DNA of 64,000 nucleotides from contig CAVVEV010000011.1 of assembly GCA_963747335.1 (NCBI GenBank), forward strand, positions 62,001 to 126,000, in the 5' to 3' direction. This DNA comes from Prado023 sp963747335 (GTDB taxonomy: Bacteria; Actinomycetota; Actinomycetes; S36-B12; CAIYMF01). This document shows, one piece after another, positions 34,039 to 42,022 of the stretch (the first letter of the stretch is position 1; every line of letters begins with the position of its first letter). Under the pieces are notes generated by a model. The model was given only the letters and a program-made list of their open reading frames with translations. It did no database searches and was not told where the DNA came from. A program made the translations under genes and the position numbers.

Positions 34039-34089
34039 GGATGTGCCCGCCCCTCGTCGGTCACGGACGGGAGCGGTGCGCCCGGACGC

Positions 34090-34515
34090 TCAGAATTGCT
34101 TGGCCAGCGCGGAGGTGGCGCCCTTCAGCGTGTCGTTGAGGGTCTTCTTCTGGATGAAGCCGGGCAGTGGCAACGCGGTATCGATCGTCAGCGCCATGGT
34201 CGCTTCCGTCTGTGCGCCCTTGTCGGCCAGGCTCCATGAGCCCTCCTGCACCTTCTGCACCTTGGTCGCCGCAGGGAGCCGCCAGGAGAACCCGGTGTCG
34301 GTGTGCACGTAGTCCAGCACGAAGTCGTCCTTGGCGACCTTCACATCGTTGACCAGGCGGGCCTTGGAGGGCAGCCCGTTCTCGTCGCGCTCGAGGACCT
34401 CGGACACCTCGTTGCCTGGGAACCAGGTGTGCTGGTTGTCGATGTCGCGCAGGAAGTCGAGCACCTGTGCCAGGGGTGCGTTCACGGTGACGCTCAGTGA
34501 GTTGGAGACAGCCAT
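34090..34515 (-). CDS. SRPBCC (polyketide cyclase/START-like) family protein
   Basis: 141 residues, one START-like domain: SNSLSVTVNAPLAQVLDFLRDIDNQHTWFPG at the N-terminus is the typical opening with the Trp before the ligand cavity, and the C-terminal helix (TLNDTLKGATSALAKQF) closes the cavity. The ligand is unknown. TACGCT (34522-34527, minus strand) lies exactly 6 nt upstream of ATG, a leaderless arrangement. Convergent with the DUF389 gene. Confidence 0.88.
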   Translation of the reverse strand: MAVSNSLSVTVNAPLAQVLDFLRDIDNQHTWFPGNEVSEVLERDENGLPSKARLVNDVKVAKDDFVLDYVHTDTGFSWRLPAATKVQKVQEGSWSLADKGAQTEATMALTIDTALPLPGFIQKKTLNDTLKGATSALAKQF

Positions 34516-34621
34516 CTCTGGAGCGTAGGACGGCGGTGCAGTGGTTGCCCGCCGAGCAGCGAGCGGAGGGCCGTCGGAACGCCCGCGAAGCGGCGGCCCG
34601 CGGATGTGCCGACGTGTCGGG

Positions 34622-35860
34622 TCACCGACTGTCGGGGCGCGGCAGCCAGGCGCGGGCCGCGGCCACCAGAGCGTTGACCCCGATGGTGAGCGTCGGCTCG
34701 ATGACCGGTGCGAACTGTGGCGAGTGGTTCGAGGGCAGTGCCGCAGTCCGTAGCGCGATCTCCTCGAAGTCCTCGACCCCTTCGAAGAGTGCGGGGTCCG
34801 CGCCGCCGAGCAGCCAGTAGACGCATGGGACCCCAGCAGCGATGGCCAGCAGTCCGACGTCCTCGCTGCCGGTCAGCGGTCCCGGGTCGACCACCATCGC
34901 CCCGATGGCGTGCAGGGCTGGGCGGGTGCGCTCGACGGCGGCGTGGTCGTTGGAGACCGCAGGGAACGACGAGGTGAGCTCGACGTCCGGGGGCGCCGGG
35001 GCGCCAGAGGCGGCCGCCTCGGCTCGGGCGATCCGACCTATCGCAGCCAGGACCCGGTCGCGGACCTCAGTGGTGAAGGTCCGGACGCTGACCAGCAGCT
35101 CGGCGTGGTCGGGGATGATGTTGACAGCGGTCCCGGCCCTCATGACCCCGACGGTGACGACCGCGGTCTCGCTGCCGCCGACCTCACGGGACACCACTGT
35201 CTGCAGGCGCATGACGGTGGCCGCGGCCATCACCACCGGGTCGACTGACACCTCCGGGCGCGACCCATGTCCCCCGCGTCCGTGCAGGACGATCCGCAAT
35301 GCGTCGGAGGCAGCGAACGCGGGACCGGAGCGCAACCCGATCACACCAGCGGGGATCGGGGCCACGTGCTGGCCGAGCACCACATCTGGGCGACCGAACC
35401 GCTCGAGCAGGCCGTCGTCGAGCATCGCCTGGGCCCCGGCACCGAGTTCCTCGGCCGGCTGGAACACCACCATCAGAGTGCCGGCCCATGACCCTGTCTC
35501 GGCGGCCAGCCGCTCGGCGGCACCGAGCAGCGCGGTGATGTGCATGTCATGGCCGCAGGCGTGCATCACCGGGACATCGCCCCCCTCGCCGGATGCGACG
35601 TCGGTGCTGGCGTAGGGAAGGTCGGTCGCCTCGGCCACGGGCAGGCCGTCCATGTCCGCGCGCAGGAGGGCAGTCGGCCCGTCGCCATTGCGCAGGATCC
35701 CCACCACCCCGGTCCGCCCCACCCCGGTCGCCACCTCGAACCCGCACCGGGACAGCCAGTCGGCCACGATGCCCGCGGTGCGGTGCTCGGCGAACCCCAG
35801 CTCCGGGTGCGCGTGCAGGTCCCGGTAGATGGTGGCCAGGTCCTCGGATGCAGACGTCAT
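34622..35860 (-). CDS. M20 family metallopeptidase/amidohydrolase
   Basis: 412 residues. M20D amidohydrolase (hippurate/IAA-amino-acid hydrolase type): DLHAHPELGFAEHRTA, ALLRADMDGLPVAE, the metal ligands in MHACGHDMHITALLGAA and VVFQPAEELGAGAQAML with the catalytic Glu pair, LGQHVAP, and the dimerisation domain beginning RIVLHGRGGHGSRP. The C-terminal SNHSPQFAP provides the last His ligand. ATG 35860 has GAGGAG 6 nt upstream. Probably hydrolyses N-acyl amino acids in the cytoplasm; no transporter is adjacent. Confidence 0.92.
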   Translation of the reverse strand: MTSASEDLATIYRDLHAHPELGFAEHRTAGIVADWLSRCGFEVATGVGRTGVVGILRNGDGPTALLRADMDGLPVAEATDLPYASTDVASGEGGDVPVMHACGHDMHITALLGAAERLAAETGSWAGTLMVVFQPAEELGAGAQAMLDDGLLERFGRPDVVLGQHVAPIPAGVIGLRSGPAFAASDALRIVLHGRGGHGSRPEVSVDPVVMAAATVMRLQTVVSREVGGSETAVVTVGVMRAGTAVNIIPDHAELLVSVRTFTTEVRDRVLAAIGRIARAEAAASGAPAPPDVELTSSFPAVSNDHAAVERTRPALHAIGAMVVDPGPLTGSEDVGLLAIAAGVPCVYWLLGGADPALFEGVEDFEEIALRTAALPSNHSPQFAPVIEPTLTIGVNALVAAARAWLPRPDSR

Positions 35861-36059
35861 CGGAACTCCTCAGATCAGGGGCCACAACCATTGCGCCACC
35901 TGCCGGTCGCGCCAGGCTGACGGTGCGGATCATGCCCCATCGGCACGCTGCGTGCAGCGATGTCAGGCCCACGGTCAGCAGGTCAACGGGCCACCTGATG
36001 CCCTGCACGTCCACGATCACGTCTCCGGCGTGGGACATGGTGACGGCTGATGGAGCCGG

Positions 36060-36187
36060 TTCTGCCGGAGTTGCGCAATCCGCAGCCGGTTCGCCCGGGA
36101 CCTGGACATCGTGGTCGTCAGCGTCGACTACCGCCTCGCCCCGGAGCACCCGTTCCCGGCCGGGCTCGAGGTTTGCTACACCGCCTG
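36060..36187 (+). pseudogene. Fragment of an HSL-type alpha/beta hydrolase
   Basis: One frame reads FARDLDIVVVSVDYRLAPEHP, then FPAGLEVCY, then a stop. VSVDYRLAPEHPFPAGLED is the diagnostic block of hormone-sensitive-lipase-type esterases. Neither the upstream HGGG oxyanion motif nor the GxSxG nucleophile further downstream exists here, so this is a short relic of a deleted gene. It is wedged between the M20 gene and the kinase gene. Confidence 0.7.
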
Positions 36188-36209
36188 AGCGGGGCGCGCG
36201 GAGGTGGCG

Positions 36210-37568
36210 TCAGGCGTCGGGGTTGGCCAGCGGGATCGTGAAGCCGAGCGCGGCACCGCCGTCCGGTTGGTTGATGGCGAACACCCGACCGCCGTGGCCC
36301 ACGGCGACGTCGCGAACGATCGCCAGTCCGAGCCCGGACCCGGGCAGGGCGCGCGCAGCGGTGGACCGGTAGAAGCGGTCGAAGACGTGGGGCAGATCGG
36401 CCGGGTCGATGCCGGGCCCGCGGTCGCGGACGACGACCGATCCCTGATCGAGCACCAGCTCGATGGGCGTATCCGCGGGCGAGAACTTGGCGGCGTTCTC
36501 CACCAGGTTCCAGATGGCACGTTCCAGGGCGGTCGGGTGGCCCAGCACGGTGGAGCCATCGGCGGTCAGGGTGATCATCCGGCCGGTGCGACGCTCGGCG
36601 CGAGCGACAACCGACTCGGCCAGCCCCGCCAGCGCGACCGGCTCGGGCGGGGCGTCTGCAGGACCGGACTCGGCCAGGTGCACGATCTCGTTGACCAGGT
36701 GGGTCAGTTCGCTGGTCTCACCGCGCAGGTCGGCGATCACCCTGTCGCGCGTCTCCGGCGGCAGTGCGTCGTACTGGCCGAGCAGGTGCACGTTGGTGCG
36801 CAGGGAGGTCAGGGGCGTGCGCAGCTCGTGCCCGGCGTCCTGGACCAGGCGCTGCTGGTCCTCGCGTGCCTGGCCCAGCCGCAGCAGCATCGCGTCGAAG
36901 GCGGATCCAAGCCGCCCGATCTCGTCGGTGCCCCCCGTGGCCACTGGCACGTCGAGCCGGCCGGTGGCGGTCACCGCCTCGGCGGCCTCGGTGAGCTCCA
37001 CGAGGCGGGCCGCGCTGCGCCGGGCCAGAAGCCAGCCGGCCAGGACAGCCAGGGCAGCGACGACCACGCCGATCAGCGTCAGCAGCCAAGCCAGGGATCG
37101 GAGCACCGCGACGTTCTCGGTGATGTCGCGGCCCACCTGGATCGCGCCGTTCGAGGCCCCCTCGGTCTGGGTGACCATGCGCAGCGGCACGCCTGAGACC
37201 GTGACGTCCCGGAACCGCTCGTCAGGCTCGGCGGAGCGCGCCAGTGCCAGGTCGGTGTCATCGACCGGGAGCAGCACCGTGCTCGTGGGCGAGCGCACGA
37301 CCGAACCGTCGGTGAGCAACGCCTGGGTGGGTAGCAGCAGGCCACGGTCGCTGCGGCCGCGAGGGCCGTCGCCGTCGTCGGCCAGGTCGCGGGACACGCG
37401 GCCCTCGGCGAGGTCCTCGGCCAGGGGCGCGGACACCTCGAGCAGCGAGGCGTCCACCTCGGAGGCCAGACGCCCAGCGGTGGCGGCGTAGGCCAGGACG
37501 CCCATGAGCGCGGCCGCCGCAGTCACCACGGCACCGAAGAGCAGCGCGAGCCGGGTCTGCAGGCGCAC
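36210..37568 (-). CDS. Sensor histidine kinase, MprB-like
   Basis: 452 residues. Membrane span at about 8-30, extracytoplasmic sensor domain to about 155, second span about 158-182, HAMP (to about 235), dimerisation domain with the phospho-acceptor VQDAGHELRTPLTSLRTNVHLL, and ATPase domain with N-box AIWNLVENAAKFSP, G1 VVVRDRGPGIDPAD, F-box and G2 PGSGLGLAIVRDVAVGHGG. All motifs intact. Three nt downstream of the response regulator, after the PepSY-like gene. In mycobacteria MprAB responds to envelope stress; the same is inferred here. Confidence 0.93.
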   Translation of the reverse strand: MRLQTRLALLFGAVVTAAAALMGVLAYAATAGRLASEVDASLLEVSAPLAEDLAEGRVSRDLADDGDGPRGRSDRGLLLPTQALLTDGSVVRSPTSTVLLPVDDTDLALARSAEPDERFRDVTVSGVPLRMVTQTEGASNGAIQVGRDITENVAVLRSLAWLLTLIGVVVAALAVLAGWLLARRSAARLVELTEAAEAVTATGRLDVPVATGGTDEIGRLGSAFDAMLLRLGQAREDQQRLVQDAGHELRTPLTSLRTNVHLLGQYDALPPETRDRVIADLRGETSELTHLVNEIVHLAESGPADAPPEPVALAGLAESVVARAERRTGRMITLTADGSTVLGHPTALERAIWNLVENAAKFSPADTPIELVLDQGSVVVRDRGPGIDPADLPHVFDRFYRSTAARALPGSGLGLAIVRDVAVGHGGRVFAINQPDGGAALGFTIPLANPDA

Positions 37569-37571
37569 TGC

Positions 37572-38279
37572 TCAGTCCTCCCTCATCGTGTACCCGACGC
37601 CGCGCACCGATCGGATGAGCGTGTCGCCGGGCAGGTCGAGCTTGCGCCGCAGGTAGCCGATGAACACCGCCAGGTTCTTCGACTCCGGGCCGAAGTCGTA
37701 GCCCCAGATGCGGTCGTAGATGAGGTGGTGCTCCATGACTATCCCGGCGTTGCGCATCAGAAGCTCGAGCAGGTCGAACTCGGTTCGCGACAGTTGCGCC
37801 TCGCGTCCGTGGGACCAGACCCGCCGGGCGGCCGGGTCGAGCCGGACCGGGCCCACCTCCAGGGGGGCATCGAGACCGAGGGGGTCCTCCTCAGCGCCGC
37901 TCGGGAGGTTGGTGTCCGCGCGGCGCAGCAGGGCGCGCACGCGGGCGAGCACCTCCTCGATGTCGTAGGGCTTGGGCACGTAGTCGTCGGCGCCGGCGTC
38001 CAGGCCGGCGACCCGGTCGGCGGTCTCCGTGCGGGCGGTCACCATCAGGATCGGGACCCGGTTGCCCTCGGCGCGCAGCACCTGGCAGACGCCCAGGCCG
38101 TCGACCCCGGGCATCATCACGTCGAGGATCACCACGTCGAAGTGCGCCGACCGGGTGGTGGCCAGAGCCTGCACCCCGTCGGCGCACGTGGTGACCTCGT
38201 AGCCGGCCAGCTCCAGCGCGGTGGCCAACGACTCCCGGATCGCCCGGTCGTCGTCGGCCACCATCACGCGCGGAGTCAT
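37572..38279 (-). CDS. Response regulator, OmpR/MprA-like
   Basis: 235 residues. Receiver domain with acidic pocket MVADDDRAIRE, phosphorylated Asp in VVILDVMMPGVDG (about residue 51), conserved Thr in VTARTET and Lys in PKPYDIEEVLARV. C-terminal winged helix ends ...SKNLAVFIGYLRRKL and RSVRGVGYTMRED, as in the MprA/PhoB group. Located between the PepSY-like gene (20 bp gap) and the kinase. Likely autoregulates this operon. Confidence 0.95.
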   Translation of the reverse strand: MTPRVMVADDDRAIRESLATALELAGYEVTTCADGVQALATTRSAHFDVVILDVMMPGVDGLGVCQVLRAEGNRVPILMVTARTETADRVAGLDAGADDYVPKPYDIEEVLARVRALLRRADTNLPSGAEEDPLGLDAPLEVGPVRLDPAARRVWSHGREAQLSRTEFDLLELLMRNAGIVMEHHLIYDRIWGYDFGPESKNLAVFIGYLRRKLDLPGDTLIRSVRGVGYTMRED

Positions 38280-38299
38280 GGCCGAAGTCTGCCCCAGCC

Positions 38300-39079
38300 T
38301 CAGGCGGACGTGGTCGAGCTGGGTGAGGCTGTCGCGTCGTCGCTGGCGTCACCATCTCGGTCGCCATCGCGGTCCCCGTCCCGGGCGCCGTCGCGGTCCC
38401 CGTCCCGGGCGCCGTCGCGGTCCCCGTCGCGGTCCCCGTCGCGGGCGCCGCGGCCATGCCCGCCGCGACCCCCGGAGAACTCCTCCACGGAGGTGACGAT
38501 GAAGTCGGCATCCATGAGCACGACGACCTCGGTGCCGTCGCCCTTGCGTACGTGGGCCTCGTACGTTGCCCCGCCATCGGAGTCGGTCTCGACGCGGATC
38601 ACGGTGCCGCCCTCGACGGCGGACGTCGCGGCAGCGGTCGCCCTCTCAGCGTCGTCCCCGGTCAGAGGCGTCTCGTTCGGGCCGCCGCGGCCACCGTCAC
38701 CGCGGCCACCGCGCCCGTCGAACTCCTCGACGGAGGTGACGTTGAAGCTGTCGTCCATGAGGACGACCACCTCGCTGCCGTCGCTCTTGCGGACGTGAGC
38801 CTCGTAGCTGGCCTGACCATCGCCGTCGGTCTCGACGCGGATGATCGTGCCCCCGGGCACGGCCTTGTTGGCCGCTGCCGTGGCCTTCTCCGCGTCACTT
38901 CCGGTCAGCGGGGTCTCGGCCGTGTGACCCGAGTCCGCTGTGGCCGTCGAGCTCGGGTTCGGGGTGGCGTCGTCTGCCGGGCTCGAGGTGGTGGGGCTGG
39001 CCACCGCGATGGCGGTGGCTGCCAGGACGGCTGTCGCACCAGCTGCGATGCTGGCGCCGATCGTGGTCCTGCGGTTCAT
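38300..39079 (-). CDS. Secreted protein with two PepSY-like domains and Asp/Arg-repeat tail
   Basis: 259 residues with a signal peptide (cleavage after about residue 28). Two near-identical copies of a 70-residue unit follow, each starting ETPLTG.DAE.ATAAA and ending VVVLMD..F.VTSVEEF, the PepSY-like pattern. The copies are joined and followed by Gly/Arg/Asp-rich linkers. The tail is built from DGDRDG/ARDG repeats that resemble Asp-rich calcium-binding loops. First gene of an operon with the response regulator and kinase, so it is either their main target or a feedback partner of the sensor. Confidence 0.85.
   Translation of the reverse strand: MNRRTTIGASIAAGATAVLAATAIAVASPTTSSPADDATPNPSSTATADSGHTAETPLTGSDAEKATAAANKAVPGGTIIRVETDGDGQASYEAHVRKSDGSEVVVLMDDSFNVTSVEEFDGRGGRGDGGRGGPNETPLTGDDAERATAAATSAVEGGTVIRVETDSDGGATYEAHVRKGDGTEVVVLMDADFIVTSVEEFSGGRGGHGRGARDGDRDGDRDGARDGDRDGARDGDRDGDRDGDASDDATASPSSTTSA
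38367..38450. repeat. 12/24-bp tandem repeats coding the Asp/Arg tail
   Basis: A 24-bp unit (38367-38390) is repeated exactly at 38391-38414, followed by further 12-bp units (tcgcggtccccg) to 38438 and a variant to 38450. They encode the ARDGDRDG repeats of the PepSY-like protein. In-frame slippage would vary tail length without breaking the gene. Confidence 0.85.
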
Positions 39080-39256
39080 GGTGGTATCCCTTAATCAGTG
39101 GATGGCCGCGGTTGCGTGCGGCCGTGATCACACTGTTGCCGCCCCAGGTAGGAACCCGATCGTGCATGGGTAAGGGGTCGGTGTGAACGGCCACCTGACC
39201 GTGACGGCTGCGAGGTCTCAGGACCAGTCCCGGTCCCGGGTGGACGGATCGTTGCG

Positions 39257-39844
39257 CTACTGCCCTGGCATCCGGTCCGTGCCGGACTCGGGGCGCCAGC
39301 CCGGGGGTGGATCCTCGCCGACCCGGCCGTCGATGGCCTCCCGGATCAGGTCGGCATGCCCCGTGTGCCGGCCGTACTCCTCGACGAGGTCGAAGAGAAG
39401 TCGACGCAGGCTCGCGTGCCCCCCGTCGTCCGTGGCGATGTGGACCAGCTGGTCCAGGCCGCCCTCATCGACAGCGGTCTGGTAGACGGCCCGGGCGGCC
39501 GCGACTGCATCGTCATAGCCGGCGTAGAGCGTCTCGGCGCTGTCGTCGGCGGCCGAGGCGAAGTCCCAACCCGGATTGGCCTCCCAGTCGACGGCCTCCC
39601 ACGGTGCGCCCGGTGACTGTCCAGCGCGCTTGAATCGCGACTGGAAGGCTTCGACGAAGGCAAGGTGCTTGAGCAGGGACCCGATCGTCAGCGAGGAGCT
39701 GCCGACCGTGACCTGTAGGTCGTCGTCGACGAGACCGTCGGCCTTCCACCGGAACGTGGTGCGCAGGCGGTCCAGCGCTCCGAGGAGGTGCTCGGTCTCG
39801 CCGCCGGCCAGTGGCGGCTCCCAGGGGATGTCAGGTGACGACAT
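39257..39844 (-). CDS. DinB/DUF664 family protein (mycothiol-transferase-like)
   Basis: 195 residues, four-helix bundle. LRTTFRWKADGL, TIGSLLKHLAFVEAF (first His ligand) and LLFDLVEEYGRHTGHADLIRE (second and third His) give the three-His metal site of the DinB superfamily. DUF664 members in actinobacteria are thought to be mycothiol-dependent S-transferases. ATG 39844 follows TAGGGT (39852-39857, minus strand) by 7 nt, so leaderless. Ten bp downstream of arr but with its own promoter. Confidence 0.88.
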   Translation of the reverse strand: MSSPDIPWEPPLAGGETEHLLGALDRLRTTFRWKADGLVDDDLQVTVGSSSLTIGSLLKHLAFVEAFQSRFKRAGQSPGAPWEAVDWEANPGWDFASAADDSAETLYAGYDDAVAAARAVYQTAVDEGGLDQLVHIATDDGGHASLRRLLFDLVEEYGRHTGHADLIREAIDGRVGEDPPPGWRPESGTDRMPGQ

Positions 39845-39854
39845 GTCGCGAACC

Positions 39855-40316
39855 CTAGTCCTCGATGACGTCGAGGCCCTGTTCGCGCAACTGCGCGAGG
39901 TGGTCCAGCATGCCCGCGAGCACCTCGGGGTCGTGGCCCTTCCAATCGTCGAGCTCGGCGACGATGCGCAGTGGGTGGCGGGTCCGGTAGGACTGGGTGG
40001 GGTTGCCGGGGAACCGCTTGTTGGTGACGTTCGGGTCGTCCTCGAAGGGGCCGAGGGGTTCGACCACGTAGATGTGACCCCGTTCGCCGCTGCCTGCCAA
40101 CGCAGTGGCGAGCTCAGCCCCCCATGCGGCGGTTTCCGCGAGCGCGGAGAAGTAGATGTTCCTGGACACCCGACCGTCCTGGTAGTTGGAGCCGTATCCG
40201 GCAACGAGCTCGTCGCCGACCGGCAGCGCGGACCTCGTGCCGTGGTAGAAGGGGCCCTCGACCTGGGCGCAGCTGTCGTAGGTGACCGGAATGTGGGTTT
40301 CGGGGTGCTCGGCCAT
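39855..40316 (-). CDS. arr: NAD+--rifamycin ADP-ribosyltransferase
   Basis: 153 residues, full length. Transfers ADP-ribose from NAD+ to rifamycins, inactivating them. The catalytic H-Y-D triad is in place: VEGPFYHGTR, NIYFSALAET and VEPLGPFEDDPNVTNKR, followed by the signature FPGNPTQSYRTRHPLRIV. The C-terminus LREQGLDVIED matches known Arr proteins. No transposon or integron is near, so this is probably a chromosomal, intrinsic copy, as in mycobacteria and other actinobacteria. Confidence 0.96.
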   Translation of the reverse strand: MAEHPETHIPVTYDSCAQVEGPFYHGTRSALPVGDELVAGYGSNYQDGRVSRNIYFSALAETAAWGAELATALAGSGERGHIYVVEPLGPFEDDPNVTNKRFPGNPTQSYRTRHPLRIVAELDDWKGHDPEVLAGMLDHLAQLREQGLDVIED

Positions 40317-40337
40317 TCCTGCGGCTCCTCGTTCGTA

Positions 40338-40636
40338 TCAGGCCAGCTCGCGCCGCATGATCAGGCGCGGCATCTTGCTGGCGATGGCGTCTGTGGTCCC
40401 GATGACCTCGAAGCCCCCCCGCTGGAACATCGAGCGGGTGCCGACGAAGGCCATCGTCGTGTCCATCTGACCGGGCGGGTCCACGGGATAGGCTCCTCGA
40501 TGTCCCCGGCCCGCAGGCGATGCGACAGGCACCAGCAGTGCGTCGCGCGCCGGTTCGGGTTGATGACGTCAGCGAAGTCCTCGAACCGGTCAGACGTCAC
40601 TGGATGGGTCTGCCACGACACAGGGCTATTGAACAC
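40338..40636 (-). pseudogene. GNAT acetyltransferase with internal deletion
   Basis: The first part (frame from GTG 40636) reads VTSDRFEDFADVINPNRRAT then CWCLSHRLRAGDIEE. The second part, in another frame, reads AYPVDPPGQMDTTMAFVGTRSMFQRGGFEVIGTTD to the stop at 40338. These are the two ends of a common actinobacterial GNAT protein. The middle 80-90 residues, including the acetyl-CoA-binding loop, are missing and the frames do not match. The junction is near 40493. A clear deletion pseudogene. Confidence 0.88.
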
Positions 40637-40653
40637 CGGTCTCGCGGGACGGA

Positions 40654-41511
40654 TCAGTCCCGTAGCGGGCCTGTCACGTCGTACTGGATCGAACGCAGGG
40701 TGAACTCGCCGTATGTGAACGGGCCGTCCTGGCGGAGGTAGACCGCGCTCCCGCGGTGCAGGAGGTGTCGGCCGTCGACGTCGCGGTACTCGGTGACAGG
40801 CGTGGACCAGCGCATCGGGACGAAGGTGCCGGTGCTGCTGTCCGGACGGTCGTCGGACCAGAAGTCGACGAGCTCATCGTGGTCGTTGAACATCAGCGTC
40901 GCCGTCACGACGTGCGGGCCGTTGGTGAAGGTGACGGCAGCGCACCGGTCGTCGACCGAGCGCCACGACAACCGCGGATCGAGCAGCGCTGCGGGCGCCA
41001 TCAGGCACATGTCGTTGAGTACGGTCACAGTCTCGGCGGCGCTGATCGCCTCGCCGCTGAGGTCGACCATGGTGACGGTCGATGCGACCCGGACGGTGAA
41101 CGTCGCCTGCTCCTGACGGTACACGTGCAGGGCGCGCACCGGGAGCCCGAACATCCGGGCGTCCATCAGGAAGAGCCGCGTCGGCCGGCCGAAGGAGTTG
41201 TACTGCACGGACCGTGCCCGCATCGGAGCCTGCCCGGGCTTGCTGTACATGGCAGCGTCCATCACCACGCGCATGGTCTGCGGGCGGGGCCGGCCGACCG
41301 CACCCGAGCGCTCGATGTACCGACGCACGGGGTCAGGCAGTCCCGTGAGGTCCTCGGCTGCGAGCGTCGCCCCTCTCGGCATCATCGGTTGAGTGGCGAA
41401 CTCCGCCGCGACGACCCGGTCGTGGCGAGCGCGCAGGGAGCGGCCGGTCCCGACATCCCCGGGTGTCTCGGTCCCGGCGGTCACCGGGCCATCGTCAGGT
41501 TCGCCAATCAC
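40654..41511 (-). CDS. DUF6544-like conserved protein
   Basis: 285 residues. LPDPVRRYIERSGAVGRPRP, FGRPTRLFLMDARMFGLPV and the block MVDLSGEAISAAETVTVLNDMCL are typical of a conserved family (DUF6544 or close) with a lipocalin/LolA-like beta fold; ALLDPRLSWRSVDDRCAAVTF is its central motif. No signal peptide is visible. It overlaps the upstream MarR gene by four bases (ATGA), so the regulator probably controls it. Molecular function unknown. Confidence 0.8.
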   Translation of the reverse strand: MIGEPDDGPVTAGTETPGDVGTGRSLRARHDRVVAAEFATQPMMPRGATLAAEDLTGLPDPVRRYIERSGAVGRPRPQTMRVVMDAAMYSKPGQAPMRARSVQYNSFGRPTRLFLMDARMFGLPVRALHVYRQEQATFTVRVASTVTMVDLSGEAISAAETVTVLNDMCLMAPAALLDPRLSWRSVDDRCAAVTFTNGPHVVTATLMFNDHDELVDFWSDDRPDSSTGTFVPMRWSTPVTEYRDVDGRHLLHRGSAVYLRQDGPFTYGEFTLRSIQYDVTGPLRD

Positions 41512-41987
41512 GAGCGGTGTTCCTCTCCTGCGGTGGGGGTGGTGAGCGCGGTGAGCCAGCGGCGCACGAGGGCGAGCAGGTCGCGGGTCTCGGGGGGCGT
41601 CAGGCCCGCGAAGGCGTCACCGAGCATGGCCCCGGTGCGCTGCACCATCTGGGGATCGTCGAAATCGCGGACCCGGTCGGTCAGCTCGATCCGTGTCGTC
41701 CGCGCATCGGTGGGATCCGGCACGAGTCGCACGAAGCCCCGGGCTTCGAGCCCGAGTGCCACCTGCTTGACGTTCTGCCGTGAGCTGCCGTACCTCTCGG
41801 CGGCCTCGCTGAGGGAGGGGTTGGACCCGGGGAACGTGTTCGTCAGGATCGCCAGGAGCAGCCACTGGCGGGAGGTGATTCCCAGGTCCGCGAGCTCCCG
41901 GTCTGCCCGGCGTGACAGGTGCTGCATGAGGACGAACAGCGCCCCGAAGGCCTCCGCCCGAGTCGCCAGGAGCTCGTCCTCAGTCAT
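41508..41987 (-). CDS. MarR family transcriptional regulator
   Basis: 159 residues. Winged-helix core: DLGITSRQWLLLAILTN, SLSEAAERYGSSRQNVKQVALGLEARGFVRLVPDPTDART with the wing RTTRIELTD. First gene of a two-gene operon with the DUF6544-like protein. The promoter ends exactly at the start codon: TACATT is 6 nt upstream of ATG, with no ribosome-binding site, so the mRNA is leaderless. Confidence 0.93.
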   Translation of the reverse strand: MTEDELLATRAEAFGALFVLMQHLSRRADRELADLGITSRQWLLLAILTNTFPGSNPSLSEAAERYGSSRQNVKQVALGLEARGFVRLVPDPTDARTTRIELTDRVRDFDDPQMVQRTGAMLGDAFAGLTPPETRDLLALVRRWLTALTTPTAGEEHRS

Positions 41988-41991
41988 ATAT

Positions 41992-42022
41992 GTAATGTAT
42001 TACGCAGTGCGTCATCCGTCAA
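41992..42022 (-). promoter_or_regulatory. Leaderless marR promoter with palindrome
   Basis: On the minus strand TTGACG (42022-42017), a 17-nt spacer and TACATT (41999-41994) are followed by 6 nt and the ATG at 41987. The inverted repeat GTAAT-GT-ATTAC (41992-42003) covers the -10, an ideal position for MarR autorepression. The -35 lies inside the end of the upstream gene. Confidence 0.75.
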
